From: Megaustenia siamemsis
Taxonomy: Eukaryota > Mollusca > Gastropoda > Stylommatophora > Ariophantidae
Assembly (NCBI GenBank): GCA_032433765.1
Contig: JAVIAB010000092.1
Location: 64,040,458-64,104,457, forward strand
Reading direction: 5' to 3'
DNA: 64,000 bases
In this document: in pieces, positions 58,561 to 64,000 of the stretch
Layout: each line of letters opens with the position of its first letter
Position numbering within the stretch: position 1 is the first letter of the stretch
Notes under the pieces: generated by a model
What the model was told of the DNA's origin: nothing
What the model saw: the letters and a program-made list of their open reading frames with translations, nothing else
Database searches by the model: none
Made by a program: the position numbers and the translations under genes

Positions 58561-59599
58561 TGTTGAATTATAACTGAAAAAAACATGACAAAGAATAAAT
58601 AGTCACAACAATTGTATCTTACCAACCATTACAGACAATCCCCTCTCCGATGTATCGATATTTATAATTCTTTATCAATTGCTGTGCACAACGATGAGAT
58701 AAATAAAGCAGCAAACGCAGCCAGCAGTTTCATACACACATTATTCTATTAACGTTTTATGCAATTGCGTTTAAGTATTATTTGACTTATCGATCAGTAA
58801 AAACACTCTCCTGTTTCTAAAGATCAGTAAAACTATTATTGCCGGTTTCGATAATCGGTAAACAGTTGGATGCCATTTTATTGTCGGTACCACCCCCCCC
58901 CCCCCCCCCCCGTGTATTATTAATGCCGCAATCATGGGTCAATGCCAGGCTGGGGTCTGTCAGTTTCAGTAAATCAATGAATGCGACATTTATGAAATTT
59001 CTAGCATCCTGCAGAGGCAGAGGCACTTCATATATAATAAGCTATAATTGAAACATAACAGGTTCTCTGATCACCAAATGAAACAATCTTCAAAGTTAGT
59101 CGAGCTGACGGATGATCGATAGATAACTTATCAGAAAGTTTTTTGGCAAAAATTGGAAGAAATGTTGAGATTGTAAGTTAGTTAATAATGAACTGTCACA
59201 TGTGTTTAATAATGTGGTTATTTTAGAAAATGGTATACAATCAGAGACATGAATTATAAATGTTCTTCACTGAAGCAGACACATCACTAGTAATATATTA
59301 GCCATACTGATGAATGAAACTGCTCTGTATTCATAAATATAAGGGGATCCGGTGGATTAAATCATTTGGAAAAGAGCTTTCCATACGGATGACAAGGTTC
59401 GAAGAAAACGTACTCCCAGTCGACTAAGCTTAAAATGTGTACCCGTCATTTGGTCAAATGAGAAAAGACAACAAAAGGAGAAAAGGCTGGGTCTAGTTTA
59501 TCCCGAGTTTTCCCAAGGGAAGTTGAAGAACTACTTACCCTCTCCCAATCGTTAGGTTAATGCTATAGGATACCTTCACCATATTGTCTCAGTGAGAGG
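58561..59599. other. No gene; 19-base C run at 58893-58911
   Basis: A pure C run (G run on minus) is embedded in AT-rich sequence. Nothing else is recognised. Confidence 0.5.
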
Positions 59600-59613
59600 C
59601 AGTGATTACCAAT

Positions 59614-59870
59614 AAAAATAAAAAAGTAAGTATCCCCGTCACGCCAAGTGGCATATAGGGAATATGGTGTTAGTGACCATAACTTTTACAGACTTTTGGC
59701 ACATGATTTTTGGGGTAATATGGTCGGTATTACACCCGTGTCGCTTTACTTTCCCAGAAAAAATCCGGTACCCATTAAAGGCTGGGTAAGCAGAAGTCGT
59801 CGGTTGTGAGCGAACCCTACCTCTTGTCCTTTTTAGTCCAGTTCACTAACCACTGAGCTATCGCGGTTCC
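59614..59870 (-). mobile_element. tRNA-derived SINE (T-tailed family), copy 3
   Basis: The minus strand reads GAACCGCGATAGCTCAGTGG, then GGTAGGGTTCGCTCACAACC (B box mutated) and the common body ending GCGTGACGGGGATACTTAC with a T-rich tail. CAGTGATTACCAAT at 59600-59613 and 59871-59884 is a 14-bp target duplication. Confidence 0.92.
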
Positions 59871-59931
59871 CAGTGATTACCAATGACTACAGGAAATTAG
59901 ATGATTGGAACAAAAAAAACTCCACAGACTT

Positions 59932-60260
59932 TTCTACATACTGTACAACCTCAAATATGCTTTCTACATACTGTACAACCTCAAATATGCTTTCTACATA
60001 CTGTACAACCTCAAATATACTTTCTACATACTGTACAACCTCAAATATGCTTTCTACTTATTGTACAACCTCAAATATGCTTGCTACATACTGTACAGCC
60101 TCAAATATGCTTTCTCCATACTTTACAACCTCAAATATGCTTTCTACATACTGTACAACCTCAAATATGCTTTCTCCATACTGTACAACCTCAAATATGC
60201 TTTCTACATATTGTACAGCCTCAAATATAATTTCTCCATACTGTACAGCCTCAAATATGC
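59932..60260. repeat. 30-bp tandem repeat, 11 copies
   Basis: The unit CTGTACAACCTCAAATATGC followed by TTTCTACATA starts at 59941 and repeats every 30 bp to 60241. All three plus frames stay open (up to 142 codons), an effect of the period. Variants ACAGCC, CTTTAC and CTCCATA are scattered. Confidence 0.97.
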
Positions 60261-60873
60261 CTATGTTGCCATCAGCAGACTACGGTGAGTATGCAAACTA
60301 ACAGACCCAGTAGCTCGCTGCTTAATCATAGCAGCAATCGAACTCTCATCGTTAGGTTATACGATGTTTGCTCAAATGTTCATGTGGTCACTTAGTTGCT
60401 ATTCGGTTTATATTGTCAGTGTTTGTGTTTGTCTTATTCACAACAAGAGAGCAAACTCAATTTTTCTTGTGGCTTACATTTTAACATCATAATTTTGTTG
60501 CTCAAGGGGAAAAATACAAACTAATTTTGCCTAAAAGTGCCTATTTGAGTCCTCAATCAGTCCTCTTTAAATATTGCTTAAATTAAACAACAGCTCCTTC
60601 ATCTTTCCCCTCCTTGAGTTTATATAACTCTTGGTAACTACTGTTTTAGTCAGATGAAGCCCCTATCTTGGAACATAAACATTGATAGTAGTGACGAATG
60701 AGGCCAATGACTTTGTAGCATTAATTAATTTCAAGAAAGCGATTTAGACGATTTTAATGTGCTCTTTTTCTCATATATACACTTTCTGCTGTCCCAGCAG
60801 CTTAAAGATATATAGAGAGAGACTGAATAACATATACATCTCTAAATTGTTAAACTATTAGATATTTCAACAT
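60261..60873. other. Nothing recognised
   Basis: No coding or repeat signal. Confidence 0.4.
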
Positions 60874-60888
60874 ACTAAGATGCTTCCT

Positions 60889-61179
60889 TGGGAGCCGCGA
60901 TAGCTCAGTGGTTAGTGAACTGGACTACAAAGGACACGGGGTAGGATTCGATCCCAATCGACGGCTTCCGGGTTCACCCAGCCTTAAATGGGTACCGGAT
61001 TTTTCTGGGAAAGTAAAGCGACGCGGGCGTAATACCGACCACATTACCCCAAAAATCATGTGCCGAAGGTCTGTAAAAATTTATGGTCACTAACACCATA
61101 TTCCCTATACACCACTTGGCGTGACGGGGGTACTTAACTTTTTTTTTTTTTTTTTTTTTTTCTTTTTTTTTTTTTTTTT
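60889..61179 (+). mobile_element. tRNA-derived SINE (T-tailed family), copy 4, best preserved
   Basis: GGGAGCCGCGATAGCTCAGT, GGTAGGATTCGATCCCAATC, then CTTCCGGGTTCACCCAGCCT and the body to CACCACTTGGCGTGACGGGG. About 40 T with one C end the element. ACTAAGATGCTTCCT at 60874-60888 and 61180-61194 is a perfect 15-bp target duplication. Confidence 0.95.
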
Positions 61180-61194
61180 ACTAAGATGCTTCCT

Positions 61195-62689
61195 GCATTG
61201 AAAACTGTGCGGCAAGTATTATTGATAAAAGTCTGATATTTTTAACGATATGCGGTATCGTTTAAATGATAATTTGACTGAAGACTGTTTGAACTTTTAA
61301 ATCACCCTAGCACTGAAGCGAGTGGTCAGTTCCATTGTGGTTACAATGACATCAAGGTATATTAGTTTTTTAAACATATAATTGTTCACGTTGTCTATTG
61401 AAGTTGTATGCGTGTCTTTTTTTAGTACTTATGGTACTTTCTATGCGTATTGTTAGCACTGCAGATAGTCACTATGTGTGTTCATCAGTGCTGTGTAGAT
61501 TAACACGACTGAAGTAGTTTTTCTACAGTTGACGTTTTTTAATGACTATTAGATATTTTAAAATTAAAACTCGAACATTGAAACACGTTTATTCTTCGAT
61601 TCTATAAATTAAGCTCAGGTACACGTATAATTTGAGGCGACTGATAGGACAAATAATGAAGGTGTGTAAACAGCGAGCTACGTGAATCCAATCTTTTGAG
61701 AGAGATAGAGTGATTATGAGTCTCCTCATATAGTAATTATGTCAATTCTGTCAATCAGTAAATCTGTGATCCTGTTCGCACAACTTTATTTCAAAGGAAT
61801 TACTATCAAGAAGCTCTAGATCTCTATCCATGGTTAGTTTGTGAATCAGGTTTACATCTTCTCTAGAACTGGTTGTATATCAACGTAATGAAAATGTTGC
61901 AGCGATGAGGTCAGGAACCAATGCACCCAATACCGCTACCTTTCGACATTCTTGTAAAAGTCTCAGAAAAAAAAATTCAGAAAGGATCATTAAGCATGAT
62001 ACAGAACCCAATTTTCTACAACAAATGAACGCGGCATTTTTTAGCTAACGTCTCCGTGCGATTGCATGAAATGTCTTTATTTGCTGGTAACCCTTCAGTC
62101 TCTTTCCGGTGTGGCGATTGGAAGTTTCCTTTCATCGGATTTTTTAAAGATAGACATTACAGTCGACAGCTTTTCACAGACCAAAGAATTTTCTTTAAAT
62201 GCGTGAGGACAGCCTTGCAATGGCGAGGTCTACAATTTGATTAAGTCTTGCCAAAGATGTTCAAGAAGATTTTCCGGTGACTGGACATGCGATGGACGTG
62301 AGCTTAATATATGCCTTTTCAAATGTTATTTCAATATTTTACGAGCTGTTTTCATTCCGTCTTCATTTTATGTGTGTTAGTGCGTGATTATTTTTAAAAT
62401 ATTTTATGCTTTTTTTCGATAGCTAAAAAATGTACACAAAATTGCATATAGTTGCAGGAATAGCTGAAAAATACAATTAAGAATCTAGACAGATAGTAAG
62501 CAAAAGGAAGTCCAGCGGGAAAACAAAAATAATTTCGTATTAAATACGAAAGTGAGTAAAGAGAGATGTTAAATGCCGTATTTGGTCAGCGAGATAGTGA
62601 ATTAGAAGTAATAATAAAAGGTTATTAGTAAATTATAGAATAGATATGAATATAAAAAAAAGAGAAACCTATAAAAATATATATGAACA
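61195..62689. other. Nothing recognised
   Basis: AT-rich sequence. A frame at 62056-62244 (MRLHEMSLFAGNPSVSFRCG) has no recognisable domain. Confidence 0.4.
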
Positions 62690-63345
62690 AAAATAATACT
62701 CACAATCTACAAGTAGATATCAAAGTTGAAGGAATAGACACAGAGAGAGTTCAGAGCTACAACTACCTTGGACATACTATAACCAGTGATGGAAAATGTG
62801 AAACTAAAATAAGCAAAATAATAGTAATGGCATAAAGTAATTTTAATGCCAATAAAAATATACTAACATCAAACAAATAACACCTGAGCTAAAATAAGAA
62901 TTGCAAAATGTTATATCTTCTAAACGTTCCTGTATGGTGCAGAAACATGAATATTAGACAAGAAACAGAACAGAAAATTGAAGCCTTTGAAATGTGGATT
63001 ATAGAAGAATAGGAAGAATTAGATGGAAAGAAAATAAAACAAACGATGATAGTTTTAAAACAACTAAAAATGGAAAGAGAACTATTAAACACAATTCAAA
63101 CAAGACAAATGTAATTTTTGGGGCATTTTAAAAAACACAGCAGTCAACTAAAAGTAATCGTGAAAGGGAAAATACAAGGTAACAGAGGAAGAGGCAGACC
63201 AAGACTAACCTGGACCAGTAACATTAAAAGATGGACAAGTCAGCCTACGACAACCTGCACTATCAAAGCAAGAGCTGTAGCGGAATATCGTTCCATAGTA
63301 GCCAACCTTCAATGCGAAGGCGGTACTCAATGATTGTGATGAGAT
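62690..63345 (+). mobile_element. Family A LINE C-terminal part
   Basis: Encodes NLQVDIKVEGIDTERVQSYN, YLGHTITSDGKCETKISK, IEAFEMWI, LKQLKMERELLNTIQTRQM, and GRGRPRLTWTSNIKRWTSQP. It ends GGTACTCAATGATTGTGATG. It is more diverged than most family A copies. Confidence 0.85.
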
Positions 63346-63439
63346 ATAAAAAATAATTAAGCAGTATAAATACTAAAGAAAAAAAAAACAGACAAGAAAA
63401 AAGTAAAGAAACAAGAAAAGAACTCAAACATCGTGAGAC

Positions 63440-63600
63440 TGAAGTATAAGTATCGACAAGGTTTTGGGTAATGTGGGCAACATTATTTGTGCCGTCTTTA
63501 ATTACCCGCCCCACATCAAAGACTGGGTGAACCAAGAAGCCAGTCGATAGTGGAAATGAACCTTGTTCAAAATAGATCAGTTCAGTAACCACCCTCTACA
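63440..63600 (-). mobile_element. Diverged T-tailed-family SINE fragment
   Basis: The minus strand reads GTGGTTACTGAACTGATCTA, AAGGTTCATTTCCACTATCG, GGTTCACCCAGTCTTTGATG, then GACGGCACAAATAATGTTGC and CACATTACCC. The order matches the SINE head and body, but the copy is old and 3'-truncated. Confidence 0.65.
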
Positions 63601-64000
63601 TTTGCTTCAAATAAAAAAAGGTAAAACCGAGTATAGCAGAAAAAGATTAAAATAAAAATTCATAGGAACCCAAATAGAAAATTGGTTATTGGTTATGGAA
63701 GGCCCCGGTATCACTGTAAACGAATTAAAATCCATAATTGCTCAACCGCCCGTGCCAGTGGAATCATCCGAATTATTAACTCATCTCCCAAACAAAGAAA
63801 GGTAGCTGTAGTCCCCATCATAGCAGCCTCAGCACACGCCAAAAAGACATAAGGCGAAACCGCACAGAAAGTGAACACAACCAACTGTTTCCTGTCATAC
63901 AATATCAGCATTCATTGTAAACATTGGAATATTGGAGCATAATCAAAACGGATGAAACACACAGCTCACAGTGCACAGAGCACCTAACTCAGTAGCTCCT
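63601..64000. other. Unassigned right edge
   Basis: A frame on plus (IIRIINSSPKQRKVAVVPII) could be LINE-derived, but I cannot place it. Confidence 0.3.

Noticed and set aside
62056..62244. Small protein MRLHEMSLFAGNPSV...
   Set aside because: No domain, splice context or codon signal; length is within random expectation.

Overview
This is a repeat-saturated window of an animal nuclear genome. It is AT-rich, almost none of it codes for host protein, and its bulk is decayed mobile DNA and tandem arrays. Animal origin is supported by four things: a Dpr/zig-8-like immunoglobulin exon with proper splice sites (6094-6313, minus), an intronless makorin copy (34042-35427, minus), tRNA-derived SINEs, and many non-LTR retrotransposon fragments of the endonuclease-reverse transcriptase type. 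The Ig exon and the repeat repertoire (GATA-tailed short elements, a Penelope-like element with GIY-YIG domain, a mariner-like element with very wide D-E spacing) fit a lophotrochozoan, perhaps a gastropod mollusc. That placement is inference.

Layout. 1-1.6 kb: a 33-bp tandem array running off the left edge. 3-9 kb: LINE fragments around the single Ig exon. 9.7-11.9 kb: a 2.2-kb purine-rich 30-bp array. 12-17 kb: a hAT-like MITE, a T-tailed SINE and three further LINE types. 17.7-20 kb: a LINE (family B) with another family B copy inserted in the opposite orientation. 20.4-23.7 kb: a three-layer nest, in which a LINE holds a mariner-like element that in turn holds a LINE fragment. 23.8-29.4 kb: one LINE (family F) split by a Penelope-like element, a family A LINE and a family C LINE; the Penelope-like element itself holds a GATA-tailed element. 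30.5-33.8 kb: a near full-length family A LINE. 34.0-35.4 kb: the makorin retrocopy. 35.5-49 kb: more LINE, SINE and PLE pieces and three tandem arrays (48-bp, 11-bp, 34-bp). 49-64 kb: LINE and SINE copies, a 95-bp repeat and an 11-copy 30-bp array.

I use working letters for LINE families. A ends ...CTCAATGATGATG, B ends ...CGGTATGGCACATGATGATG, and C ends ...GGTACTTGATGATGATG. A, B and C share an RT tail organisation like RTE/BovB elements and end in trinucleotide tails. D has a tail domain ending near LYLPST. F is the host of the 24-29 kb nest. G, H, I, K and L are single or rare types. Target-site duplications could be read directly for about a dozen insertions, so the order of insertion can be reconstructed.

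Nothing here behaves as an operon or pathway. The only probably functional host sequence is the Ig exon. Long open frames inside the tandem arrays come from repeat periods divisible by three, or from arrays lacking stops in every frame, and are not proposed as genes.
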